Source: Candidatus Electryonea clarkiae
Lineage (GTDB): Bacteria > Electryoneota > Electryoneia > Electryoneales > Electryoneaceae
DNA: 57,251 nucleotides
NCBI GenBank assembly: GCA_030765455.1
Contig: JAVCCM010000014.1
Coordinates: 1-57,251 of the forward strand
Direction of reading: 5' to 3'
Shown here piece by piece: positions 50,265-57,251 of this stretch (its first letter is position 1; each line of letters begins with the position of its first letter). The translations under genes were made by a program, and so were the position numbers. The notes below the pieces were generated by a model, which was given only the letters and a program-made list of their open reading frames with translations, searched no databases and had not been told where the DNA came from.

Positions 50265-51446
50265 TTGAAGAGCGTTGCCGAAAGAGTAGCGGAATTTACT
50301 GAAGCGCGTCGCGTAATGGCGATGGGGCTTTATCCATATTTTCGCGAAATTGAAGGCGAGCAGGGGACGATTGTTACCATGAATGGTAAATCCGTCCTGA
50401 TGATGGGCTCCAACAACTACCTCGGTCTCACAGACCACCCCGAAGTAAAAGCTGCTGCACAGAAAGCAATAGACCAATATGGTACAGGATGCGCCGGATC
50501 GCGGTTCCTCAATGGTACGCTGTCAATTCATACGGAATGTGAGGAAGTCCTTGCTGATTTTATGGGAACTGAAGCCTCGCTGGTTTATTCTACAGGTTTC
50601 ATGGCGAACCAGGGGGTTATATCCGCGCTTGTCGGCAGGGATTCATATATTATCATCGACAAGGCAGATCATGCCAGTATAATCGATGCAGCCCGCCTCG
50701 CCTATGGTAAAACAATAAAATATGCACATAATGATATGGAAGACCTTGAGAAAAAGCTGTCCGCACTTTCCGGTAAGTTATGTATTATTGTAATTGACGG
50801 CGTCTTCTCAATGGAAGGTGATATTGCAAAGCTTCCAGAGATTTGTGATATCGCTGAAAAGTATAATGCGGAAGTGATAGTGGATGACGCTCATGCCATT
50901 GGGGTTATCGGCGAAAATGGAACCGGAACGGCGTCACATTTCGGTATCGGAGACAAAATCCTCGGTACCATCGGTACTTTCAGCAAAGCGCTGGCATCCA
51001 TTGGTGGATTTATAGCGTCAAGCGAAAATATCATTCATTTCCTCAGGCATCATTCACGTGCTTTGATTTTCTCCGCAAGTCCACCTCCGGCGGGCGTGGC
51101 GGCTGTCATAAAAGCCGTAGAAATTATCAAGCGTGAACCGGAACGGATTGAACGTCTCATGGAATTGACCGCATACCTGAGAAATGCTCTCAAGCAGGCA
51201 AATTTCAATATCGGTCAGTCAGAAACACCAATTATCCCGATATATGTCGGTGAGGAAATGAACGCTTTTAAAGCCTGTATGATGTTGCAGGCAGAGGGTG
51301 TCTTCGTTAATCCGGTGATCAGCCCCGCCGTGCCGCCGGATAAATCACTGCTAAGATTGTCATTAATGTCAACCCTGACCGAAGAGAATCTCGATTTCGC
51401 CATGGAGAAGCTGATTAAAGTCGGCAAAACGCTTGGGTTTATATAG
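50265..51446 (+). CDS. Serine palmitoyltransferase / 2-amino-3-oxobutyrate CoA ligase-like aminotransferase
   Basis: A 393-residue alpha-oxoamine synthase (PLP, fold type I): GSNNYLGLTDHPEVKAAAQ, GTGCAGSRFLNGTLSIHTECEE, DKADHASIIDAARL, VIVDDAHAIGVIGENG and the PLP lysine in TFSKALASIGGFIA. The GSRFLNGT and DHAS patterns fit bacterial serine palmitoyltransferase-like enzymes as well as glycine C-acetyltransferase. The TTG start is the only reasonable one. The next gene is a GNAT-like protein, so a small lipid (sphinganine-like or N-acyl amino ketone) biosynthesis unit is possible but unproven. Confidence 0.8.
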   Translation: MKSVAERVAEFTEARRVMAMGLYPYFREIEGEQGTIVTMNGKSVLMMGSNNYLGLTDHPEVKAAAQKAIDQYGTGCAGSRFLNGTLSIHTECEEVLADFMGTEASLVYSTGFMANQGVISALVGRDSYIIIDKADHASIIDAARLAYGKTIKYAHNDMEDLEKKLSALSGKLCIIVIDGVFSMEGDIAKLPEICDIAEKYNAEVIVDDAHAIGVIGENGTGTASHFGIGDKILGTIGTFSKALASIGGFIASSENIIHFLRHHSRALIFSASPPPAGVAAVIKAVEIIKREPERIERLMELTAYLRNALKQANFNIGQSETPIIPIYVGEEMNAFKACMMLQAEGVFVNPVISPAVPPDKSLLRLSLMSTLTEENLDFAMEKLIKVGKTLGFI

Positions 51447-51553
51447 AGCCTGAAAATATTGCATCATGTTTATTGACAAAAATCTGGTTATTCCATGTGT
51501 TATTGATAAAGCAAAATTGTCAGCAACTTAGAGTCTATTAACTAAAAAGAAAA

Positions 51554-51861
51554 CAACAAACCGCAGAGAACACAAAGTATGCACTAAGGTCACAGAGAGA
51601 CTCTTTGTGCTCTTTGCGAATTCTTCGAGAACTTTGTGGTTTTTCTTTATAACGCTGCTGAACCAGAGATCGTTTTAGATATTTGTTATATATTGACGAG
51701 GTAAAGATTTCAAGAAACTTAAAGTCGATTAGCTCAAAAACAACAAACCGCAGAGAACACAAAGTATGCACTAAGGTCACAGAGAGACTCTTTGTGCTCT
51801 TTGCGAATTCTTCGAGTACTTTGTGGTTTTTCTTTTTAATGCTGCTGAATCAGAGATCGTT
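51554..51861. repeat. Tandem pair of 121-base palindromic intergenic repeats
   Basis: Two nearly identical 121-base copies (51554-51674 and 51741-51861) each begin with AACAACAAACCGCAGAGAAC and end with GAGATCGT. Within each, the start (AAACCGCAGAG...CACAAAG) is roughly the reverse complement of the end (CTTTGTGGTTT), so each forms a long hairpin. The two copies differ at a few positions. They fill most of the 461-base gap between 51447 and 51907, which otherwise shows no gene. Confidence 0.85.
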
Positions 51862-51907
51862 CAAGACGTAACTATCAAGAAATGGTTTAGAATAAAAATA
51901 AGGGCTT

Positions 51908-53038
51908 ATGAACACCGGAATACAAATTAAAGAAGTTGAAAACAAACGCCAGGAAAAGGATTTCCTTGACGTTCCGTACATCGTTCAAGGCTCCAATCCT
52001 GTCTGGGTTCCTCCCTTGCGTGTCCAGGTAAAAGAACTGATTGATCCGAAAAAAAATCCCTTCTTCGATCACGCTGAAATGCGGAAATTTGTGGTCTATT
52101 CCGACGGTCGTCCTGCCGGCAGGATCGCCGCGATAAACGATTCGGCACATAACAGCACCCACAATGAAACCACCACCCAATTCGGGTTTTTTGAATGTAT
52201 CGATGACGAGGATGCTGCAAAGGCGCTTTTCGACTCCGTTGAAAAATCTGCCGGCGAATGGAATCATAACCTGGTTCGTGGTCCCTTCAATCCCTCGGTA
52301 AACGAAGACCTCGGCATTCAAATTGATGCTTTTGACCGTTCCCCGATGGTCATGCTGCCTTACAATCCCTCCTGGTATCCTGTATTAATCGACAAATGCG
52401 GTTTTGAAAAAGCTATGGATCTGTATTGTTATTATTTCGATGACCAAATGATTACTGAAAAACTTATCCGTGGCGCTGAGCTGGTCCGAAAACGCACCAA
52501 ACTGAAGTTCAGGAAATTCGACAAAAAACATTTCTGGCGCGATGCATTGAAAATATGGGATGTTTACCGTAAGGCATGGGAGGACAACTGGTGCGCTGTC
52601 CCGTTTGCCGAAGACGAATTCAGGCATATGGCACACAACCTGAAACAGATCGCGGATTTCGACATAATATTTCTTGCCGAGAAAGATGACGGTGAACTGG
52701 TCGGTTTCCTCCTCGCCCTGCCGAATATTAATGAAACGGTAATTAAAATCCGTGACGGTCGCCTGTTCCCCTTCGGTCTTCCCAGGCTGATGTGGCATAC
52801 ACGTAAAGGTGCGATCACAAGCGTACGTATCCCACTGATGGGCGTTCTCGAAGAATACCGTGGCAGGGGTATTGATGCGGTATTTTACCACGACCTGTTC
52901 ATCGAGGGTGTAAAAAAAGGCTATACATGGAGCGAAATGAGCTGGATCCTCGAAACCAACACAATGATGAACCGAGCAGCCGAAATGATGGGAGGCAAAC
53001 GGTATAAGACTTACCGAATATATGAAAAAGTATTGTAG
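51908..53038 (+). CDS. GNAT-fold N-acyltransferase-like protein (YghO-like)
   Basis: A 376-residue cytoplasmic protein resembling YghO-type GNAT-fold proteins. The N-terminal half has FLDVPYIVQGSNPVWVPPL and RPAGRIAAINDSAHN, then VRGPFNPSVNEDLGIQIDAF. The C-terminal half has IFLAEKDDGELVGFLLALPN, GVLEEYRGRGIDAVFYHDLF (acetyl-CoA-binding motif) and SWILETNTMMNRAAEMMGG. Close neighbours of serine-palmitoyltransferase-like genes in several bacteria belong to this group as I recall, so N-acylation of an amino-lipid precursor is a reasonable hypothesis. Its last 67 codons are duplicated at 54665-54865. Confidence 0.65.
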   Translation: MNTGIQIKEVENKRQEKDFLDVPYIVQGSNPVWVPPLRVQVKELIDPKKNPFFDHAEMRKFVVYSDGRPAGRIAAINDSAHNSTHNETTTQFGFFECIDDEDAAKALFDSVEKSAGEWNHNLVRGPFNPSVNEDLGIQIDAFDRSPMVMLPYNPSWYPVLIDKCGFEKAMDLYCYYFDDQMITEKLIRGAELVRKRTKLKFRKFDKKHFWRDALKIWDVYRKAWEDNWCAVPFAEDEFRHMAHNLKQIADFDIIFLAEKDDGELVGFLLALPNINETVIKIRDGRLFPFGLPRLMWHTRKGAITSVRIPLMGVLEEYRGRGIDAVFYHDLFIEGVKKGYTWSEMSWILETNTMMNRAAEMMGGKRYKTYRIYEKVL

Positions 53039-53059
53039 CCCGGATGGCTTGCATCCGGG
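53039..53059. repeat. Short hairpin directly after the GNAT-like gene
   Basis: CCCGGAT and ATCCGGG form a perfect seven-base stem with a seven-base loop starting one base after the stop codon. No T-run follows. It marks the left border of the stretch that separates the two copies of the gene's 3' end. Confidence 0.6.
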
Positions 53060-53129
53060 GATTCGTTAATGAACAGAAGGATTTTTATATGGTGGCAAAA
53101 CAATCCTGTAACATTAAAGGTGAAGTATC

Positions 53130-53843
53130 ATGAGTGAACCATTCAATATTTACCTTGATGAAAGTTGTCACCTTGAACATGACAACATACCAGTTATGGT
53201 ATTGGGAGCGGTATGGTGTCCCACTCGTGTCGTTAAAGAGGTGAGTGATCGTATAGCAGAGATCAAGATTCGCCACGAAATACCAAAATTTATTGAATTG
53301 AAATGGTCAAAACTATCTCCTTCAAAAAAGCAATTGTACCTTGACCTTGTTGACTACTTCTTCGATGATGATGACCTGCATTTCCGAGGAATCCTAATAC
53401 CGGATAAAACCCAGCTAAATCATACCTACTTCAACCAGAGCCATGATACCTGGTATTACAAGATGTGCTTCCGTTTGCTTGAACCCATCATTGATCCAGT
53501 CCAACGATATCAAATCTATATGGATATAAAGGATACTCGGAGTGAACAAAAACGTAAGAGGCTTGAAGAAATATTACGTTCGGCACGGGGCGATGTCCGT
53601 GGGAAAGTAATCAAACGAGTCCAACAAATACGATCCCATGAAGTCGCTATCATGCAGTTAACAGATATCATCATAGGAGCTATTGGATACCATAACAGAG
53701 GGCTAACATCGAATCCTGCAAAGCTTGAAGTTATCAGGAGAATTCAACAACGTTCCAGATGGTCTTTGGACAAAACCACTTGGTTGCGCGAACCAAAGCT
53801 GAGCCTTCTGCGGTGGAAAGGCAGGGAAGCAAATAATGTGTGA
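53130..53843 (+). CDS. DUF3800 domain protein
   Basis: A 237-residue protein with the typical DUF3800 start FNIYLDESCHLEHDN (acidic pair in the first strand), VLGAVWCPT, KFIELKWSKLSPSKKQLYLDLVDYFF, and the late acidic motif AIMQLTDIIIGAIGYHNRG. DUF3800 proteins are predicted RNase H-like fold enzymes that occur often in accessory and defence regions; activity is not established. It overlaps the next gene by eight bases, so the two are coupled. Confidence 0.75.
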   Translation: MSEPFNIYLDESCHLEHDNIPVMVLGAVWCPTRVVKEVSDRIAEIKIRHEIPKFIELKWSKLSPSKKQLYLDLVDYFFDDDDLHFRGILIPDKTQLNHTYFNQSHDTWYYKMCFRLLEPIIDPVQRYQIYMDIKDTRSEQKRKRLEEILRSARGDVRGKVIKRVQQIRSHEVAIMQLTDIIIGAIGYHNRGLTSNPAKLEVIRRIQQRSRWSLDKTTWLREPKLSLLRWKGREANNV

Positions 53844-54333
53844 TCCCGCCTGGCTGCCAACATTATACTATTTGAATGATTATGATGGTGACTGGGACAA
53901 TTTTTTAAATGCAGTATATGCGGTATTTCGTAGAGATTTTATCACCAGCCAGCCAAAATTTCAAGGATGTTGGGTACGCTGTATAAGGAATCCAGTTGAA
54001 AGGAATAAGGAAGAAGGGTTTTGGCACTGCATACAAGGAAACGATGCGAATGCTGTCCCAGAACCCCCAAGAATGGAACGTATTGAGTGGATTCGCGCAA
54101 TGATCGAAAATATTAACGATCCCAATATCGATTGCTGGGAAAATCAGAGAGGGCGTGAACCGAGATGGAGTATCTGGTTTCGGGAGGAGTTCCTGGTTGT
54201 CCTTGTTGAAAAGACCAGGAAACGGGATGGTTTTCGTGCTTTTTTACTACTGACCGCGTATGATACACCACGCGAGCATACAAGGCGGAAATTACGAAAT
54301 GAGAGGGATACAGCTTTGGGTAGAAACGTCTAA
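53836..54333 (+). CDS. Unknown protein coupled to DUF3800, possible BECR-type nuclease
   Basis: A 165-residue protein that I do not recognise with certainty. The N-terminal half (residues 1-60) is acidic with paired tryptophans. The C-terminal half (WSIWFREEFLVVLVEKTRKR and FLLLTAYDTPREHTRRKL) has strands and a basic H/T/R segment reminiscent of Barnase/ColicinE5/RelE-type (BECR) nuclease domains of phage and toxin proteins. Overlap with DUF3800 suggests the pair acts together, perhaps as effector and partner. The function is a hypothesis. Confidence 0.45.
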   Translation: MCDPAWLPTLYYLNDYDGDWDNFLNAVYAVFRRDFITSQPKFQGCWVRCIRNPVERNKEEGFWHCIQGNDANAVPEPPRMERIEWIRAMIENINDPNIDCWENQRGREPRWSIWFREEFLVVLVEKTRKRDGFRAFLLLTAYDTPREHTRRKLRNERDTALGRNV

Positions 54334-54547
54334 CGCCGCACTATAGAGGGCACGGCGTCAGTACTCCTTCCACCTGTGGCGGATGAGCTATAAAAAGTTA
54401 AGTATATACAATACTGTTTGTCAATAGATAACAATTCAATTTCGAAATTCACAGCACTGGCTCATGAGATAGTTGGTTGTCCAACTGGGTATTATTGGTT
54501 TATCAGTTTACATAAAGCAGTTATATCTTTCCATTTGAAAAGGAAAC

Positions 54548-54865
54548 ATGAGTAGTGGCTTTAAATACGGAACTGTCAAGTGGGACAAAACATTATTCCA
54601 CCGTTGTGCAATCCGCCAGAGGTCGGACAAGGCCAACGGCGGCATGAGCGCTCGGTTTCCAATAATGGGCGTTCTCGAAGAATACCGCGGAAGAGGTATA
54701 GATGCGGTTTTTTACCACGACCTATTCATCGAGGGTGTAAAAAAAGGCTATACATGGAGCGAAATGAGCTGGATCCTCGAAACCAACACAATGATGAACC
54801 GAGCCGCCGAAATGATGGGCGGCAAACGGTATAAGACTTATAGAATTTATGAAAAAGAAGTATAA
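54548..54865 (+). pseudogene. Duplicated 3' fragment of the GNAT-like gene, with a new N-terminus
   Basis: The frame starts with 39 unrelated codons and joins, from 54665, the same 64 codons that end the gene at 51908 (MGVLEEYRGRGIDAVFYHDL and onward), differing only in the last two residues. I count 11 base differences across these 64 codons, all synonymous. A fragment lacking the rest of the fold is unlikely to be active. It looks like a leftover gene end displaced by an insertion or recombination. Confidence 0.7.
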
Positions 54866-55155
54866 GAGAGGTTAGGGATTCGCTAATTAGTAATAGTTCA
54901 TAATTAACGATTTACGTTGGACGCTCCTGAATTGAGGAATGAAACATACTCATTGGAGAGAAGACATAAAATAGACCATGTTTGCAAGCAAACATGGCCA
55001 CCCGCCGAATATATTACACAACGAGAATTGCAATCTTGTTTTAGAATAGTATGACAAATTTTGTGACTCTCATCTAATAATATTATAATATTTGTGGCTT
55101 TTCCGTAAATTTATGCATTATATTCGATCATAATAATATTATATGGGAGAAAAAG
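54866..55155. other. Gene-free spacer with a perfect hairpin
   Basis: About 290 bases without a convincing gene. CCATGTTTGC (54976-54985) and GCAAACATGG (54988-54997) form a perfect ten-base stem with a two-base loop, followed by CCACCCG. The AT-rich segment before the ATPase gene repeats ATAATATTAT twice (near 55076 and 55131), which may be a promoter or operator for the ATPase/RloB operon. Confidence 0.5.
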
Positions 55156-56487
55156 ATGTTAATAGAATTCTCAGTTGAGAATTTCCTTTCCATAGGTGAT
55201 AGAGTAACTCTTTCTATGGTTCCATTCATGAGTTATAAAGAATTTTTAGATACCAACACTCACATTTCAGAAAGTGTGCGTGCAAATAGAATTCTAACCA
55301 GCGCAATAATATATGGCCCAAACGCATCTGGGAAAACTAATATTTTCAAAGCCATAAATTATATGTCAGCGTTTATTAGAAGTTCAGCTGATGAAAAGAG
55401 TGAGGATATTCTCAATGACCTAAGTGTCTTCGGCCTAGATCCAAAATTTAATGAGCAGCCAACTCGTTTTTCAATCTCATTTCTATTTCAAGAGTTTATT
55501 TATCATTATTGTTTCTCAATTAAAGAAAACTTAATAAATTATGAAGAACTTAGTATAAAGGAAAATAAACCCAGACAAAAGTGGTCAGTATTGTATGTTC
55601 GTGATTTAGACTCGAAACAAGAGATTTGGTATGGACCTAAACTGAAAGGTGATAGAGTTGGCATTTATAAAAAGACAAGACCAAATACCCTATATTTGAG
55701 TTCGCTTTATCGATGGAATTCTCCAATTGTAGCTGAACCGTATGAGTGGTTCGAGCAACATCTAAATTCAACTCCTGATAACGCACCGGGAATGTATCCA
55801 TTCACAATTCATCGTGTTTCAGAATCTGAGGTATTTAAAAAGAAAGTCTTAGATTTCATTCAAAATGCTGATATTGATATAGAAGATATTGAAATTAGGA
55901 GATCTGTTGTTGAGGGATTAGATCTCAAGTTAAAAGATGGTGCAGCAGTAGTATTATCTAATGAGCTGCTGATACAAAGAGATCAAAAAGAAACATATTC
56001 ATTGGAGACCAAATTCATCCATTCTGCTGAGGGAGAAGAGGGGAATAAACACTTTCTGACAGTTGATTTTAACAATGAATCTGAAGGTACTCAGAAATTA
56101 TTTAGAATTTCTGGAATGATAATAGATGCGTTAGAAGATGGCGATACTTTGTTAATAGACGAATTAGCAGGTAATTTGCATCCATTACTAACAAAATCAA
56201 TAGTAAAATTATTCCACGATCCACAAATCAACCGTAAAGGAGCACAACTTATATTTAATACACATGATATTTCATTGATGGATCCGACTCTTTACAGAAG
56301 AGATCAAATCTGGTTTACTGATAAAAAGAAATCATGTATGACGGAATTATTCCCATTGATTGATTTTAAACCCAAAAAAGAAGAGGCGATTCGTTCCAGA
56401 TATCTTGCCGGTCAATATGATGCTATTCCGATCATTTATCATCGCTTTATGGTTCGTGCGTCTAAAACGAGTAATGATGAAGAATAG
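55156..56487 (+). CDS. AAA/OLD-like ATPase paired with RloB (RloA-like)
   Basis: A 443-residue ABC/OLD-like ATPase: FSVENFLSIGDRVTLSM at the start, Walker A GPNASGKT at residues 54-61, a signature-like ESEGTQKLF, Walker B DTLLIDELAGNLHP and the H-loop NTHDISLM near the C-terminus. Such ATPases pair with RloB proteins in accessory loci and are suspected defence systems. The RloB gene overlaps its end by 11 bases. Codon use is AT-rich relative to the pathway genes, which fits horizontal transfer. GGGAGA lies before the ATG. Confidence 0.82.
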   Translation: MLIEFSVENFLSIGDRVTLSMVPFMSYKEFLDTNTHISESVRANRILTSAIIYGPNASGKTNIFKAINYMSAFIRSSADEKSEDILNDLSVFGLDPKFNEQPTRFSISFLFQEFIYHYCFSIKENLINYEELSIKENKPRQKWSVLYVRDLDSKQEIWYGPKLKGDRVGIYKKTRPNTLYLSSLYRWNSPIVAEPYEWFEQHLNSTPDNAPGMYPFTIHRVSESEVFKKKVLDFIQNADIDIEDIEIRRSVVEGLDLKLKDGAAVVLSNELLIQRDQKETYSLETKFIHSAEGEEGNKHFLTVDFNNESEGTQKLFRISGMIIDALEDGDTLLIDELAGNLHPLLTKSIVKLFHDPQINRKGAQLIFNTHDISLMDPTLYRRDQIWFTDKKKSCMTELFPLIDFKPKKEEAIRSRYLAGQYDAIPIIYHRFMVRASKTSNDEE

Positions 56488-57142
56488 AGATTTAAGAAAA
56501 ATATTCAAAAGAAAAAGAAAGATAAGGCCAAGAAATGAACTTGTACTAATAATAGTTCCTGGCTCATCTGACGCTAACTATATCAATGATTTAAGGCGAG
56601 TAAAAAGGAAAAAATCTGCTACTATTCAGATTAAGGAGAAAGGTGACAATAATCCTCAGGATATGATGGCATATGCATTAAAGCAAAGAATTAAAAGCTA
56701 TGATGATGTTGGACAAAAAAGACCGGTAAAATATGACCAGATTTTTATAATCTTAGATTATGATAACGAAGATAATTGCGATTTGAAAAGAGATAACCTT
56801 TTTAACTTAATTTGCTCGAAATACAAAAGTGGAAACGTTCAAGCAATATACTCTAACCCTTCCTTCGAAATATGGATTTGTTTTCACTTCACAAGCACAG
56901 CGAGATGGCTAAAGCGAAAAGATGCTTACGATAAAGCTAAGAAACATATACCAAGTTATTCTAAATCAAGTGATTATCATGTCTATAAATATATTGAAGA
57001 TTACGAATCAAAAGCAATAAAGAATGCAAAATCTGCCGAAACACACCATGATAGTTGTTCAAAATATACACCTTCCCAGAGAAATCCTTCAAGCAAATTA
57101 TTCATACTTTTAGACTATTTCAATATCCGGTTATGTCATTAG
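56477..57142 (+). CDS. RloB-like protein
   Basis: About 221 residues of the RloB family: a basic start (RKIFKRKRKIRPRN), LVLIIVPGSSDANYINDL, FIILDYDNEDN and SNPSFEIWICFHF, the last strongly conserved in RloB. Most RloB proteins read EGEKTEPNYF-like at the first motif, so the Toprim-like glutamate is missing here (VPGSSDANY), while the DxD motif (LDYD) remains. It is translated from the second of two adjacent ATGs or the first (56474). With the ATPase it forms a likely anti-phage or abortive-infection unit; mechanism unknown. Confidence 0.75.
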   Translation: MKNRDLRKIFKRKRKIRPRNELVLIIVPGSSDANYINDLRRVKRKKSATIQIKEKGDNNPQDMMAYALKQRIKSYDDVGQKRPVKYDQIFIILDYDNEDNCDLKRDNLFNLICSKYKSGNVQAIYSNPSFEIWICFHFTSTARWLKRKDAYDKAKKHIPSYSKSSDYHVYKYIEDYESKAIKNAKSAETHHDSCSKYTPSQRNPSSKLFILLDYFNIRLCH

Positions 57143-57219
57143 CTCAGCCAGTCATTGACAAGAGTGCTGAACATTCGTATATTACTACACACAAGTACAG
57201 CATATATACGGAGATAACA

Positions 57220-57251
57220 ATGGCTAAAATATTGTCGTTCTTTGATTTTCA
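57220..57251 (+). CDS. Start of an unidentified gene, cut by the window end
   Basis: An ATG with GGAG ten bases upstream opens a frame reading MAKILSFFDF before the window ends. The first residues are hydrophobic but too few to identify the product. It follows the RloB gene in the same direction and might belong to the same defence locus. Confidence 0.4.
   Translation, partial: MAKILSFFDF

Noticed and set aside
51554..51861. Tandem 121-base repeats as a CRISPR or tRNA-like array
   Set aside because: Only two copies, no spacer pattern, and no cloverleaf; they are long imperfect palindromes.
53039..53059. Hairpin after the GNAT-like gene as an intrinsic terminator
   Set aside because: No T-run follows the stem; it looks like a dispersed hairpin repeat.
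54548..54865. A functional small acetyltransferase gene
   Set aside because: Only the last part of the GNAT-like fold is present and the N-terminal codons are unrelated to it; it reads as a displaced gene end.

Overview
The window reads as a chromosomal piece of an uncultivated, strictly anaerobic, probably Gram-negative bacterium that degrades aromatic compounds. Its core is a cluster for anaerobic benzoyl-CoA catabolism built on an ATP-dependent (class I) benzoyl-CoA reductase in the bzd-type gene order N-O-P-Q. Lineage cannot be fixed from the sequence. The dense intergenic repeats (CGCAAAGACGCAAAG, TTAATCCTGTAAATCCTGT, AATTCATAATTC types), several TTG starts and many small selfish genes are unlike the classic denitrifying Thauera/Aromatoleum hosts of such clusters; an uncultivated phylum is my guess.

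Layout. 1-3.3 kb (minus strand): the end of an IS21-like element with the first codons of its transposase, a truncated DNA alkylation repair gene, a MazEF-type toxin-antitoxin pair with a palindromic operator, a secreted SUMF1-domain protein and a broken XRE-type regulator. 3.4-7.3 kb (minus): a three-gene molybdenum hydroxylase matching 4-hydroxybenzoyl-CoA reductase. 7.3-7.8 kb: a regulatory region with a clear sigma70-type promoter flanked by MarR-like operators. 7.8-17.4 kb (plus): isocitrate/isopropylmalate-type dehydrogenase, aconitase-like large and small subunits with a MarR regulator between them, thiolase, a 3-hydroxyacyl-CoA dehydrogenase/crotonase fusion, enoyl-CoA hydratase and a homocitrate-synthase-like enzyme. 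17.5-34.6 kb: the benzoyl-CoA ring-reduction and ring-opening genes (BamA-type hydrolase, SDR, thiolase, dienoyl-CoA hydratase, BzdN/O/P/Q, ferredoxin, BzdV-like flavoprotein, zinc dehydrogenase). 35-44.7 kb: acyl-CoA dehydrogenase, a four-gene 2-oxoacid:acceptor oxidoreductase, two divergent phosphate acyltransferases and a glutaryl-CoA-dehydrogenase-like enzyme. 44.8-53 kb: housekeeping genes (alr, lysS, rhomboid protease, proS, a serine-palmitoyltransferase-like enzyme, a GNAT-like protein). 53-57.2 kb: a small island (DUF3800 plus a possible toxin) flanked by a duplicated gene 3' end, then an AAA ATPase/RloB pair.

How the genes fit together (inference). HcrABC would remove the para-hydroxyl of 4-hydroxybenzoyl-CoA. 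BzdNOPQ reduces benzoyl-CoA with ferredoxin electrons and ATP. The dienoyl-CoA hydratase, a dehydrogenase and the BamA-type hydrolase lead to 3-hydroxypimelyl-CoA, which beta-oxidation and glutaryl-CoA dehydrogenase convert to acetyl-CoA. The synthase, aconitase-like and dehydrogenase genes plus the 2-oxoacid oxidoreductase could form an oxidative half TCA cycle that returns reduced ferredoxin to the reductase. No benzoate-CoA ligase is present in the window.

The most unusual aspect is that this catabolic cluster is interrupted by at least four tiny cassettes, each a single small gene (two GxxExxY nucleases, one GIY-YIG nuclease, one 23S-IVS-type four-helix bundle protein), each tightly bounded by its own inverted repeats and each oriented with the host transcription unit.
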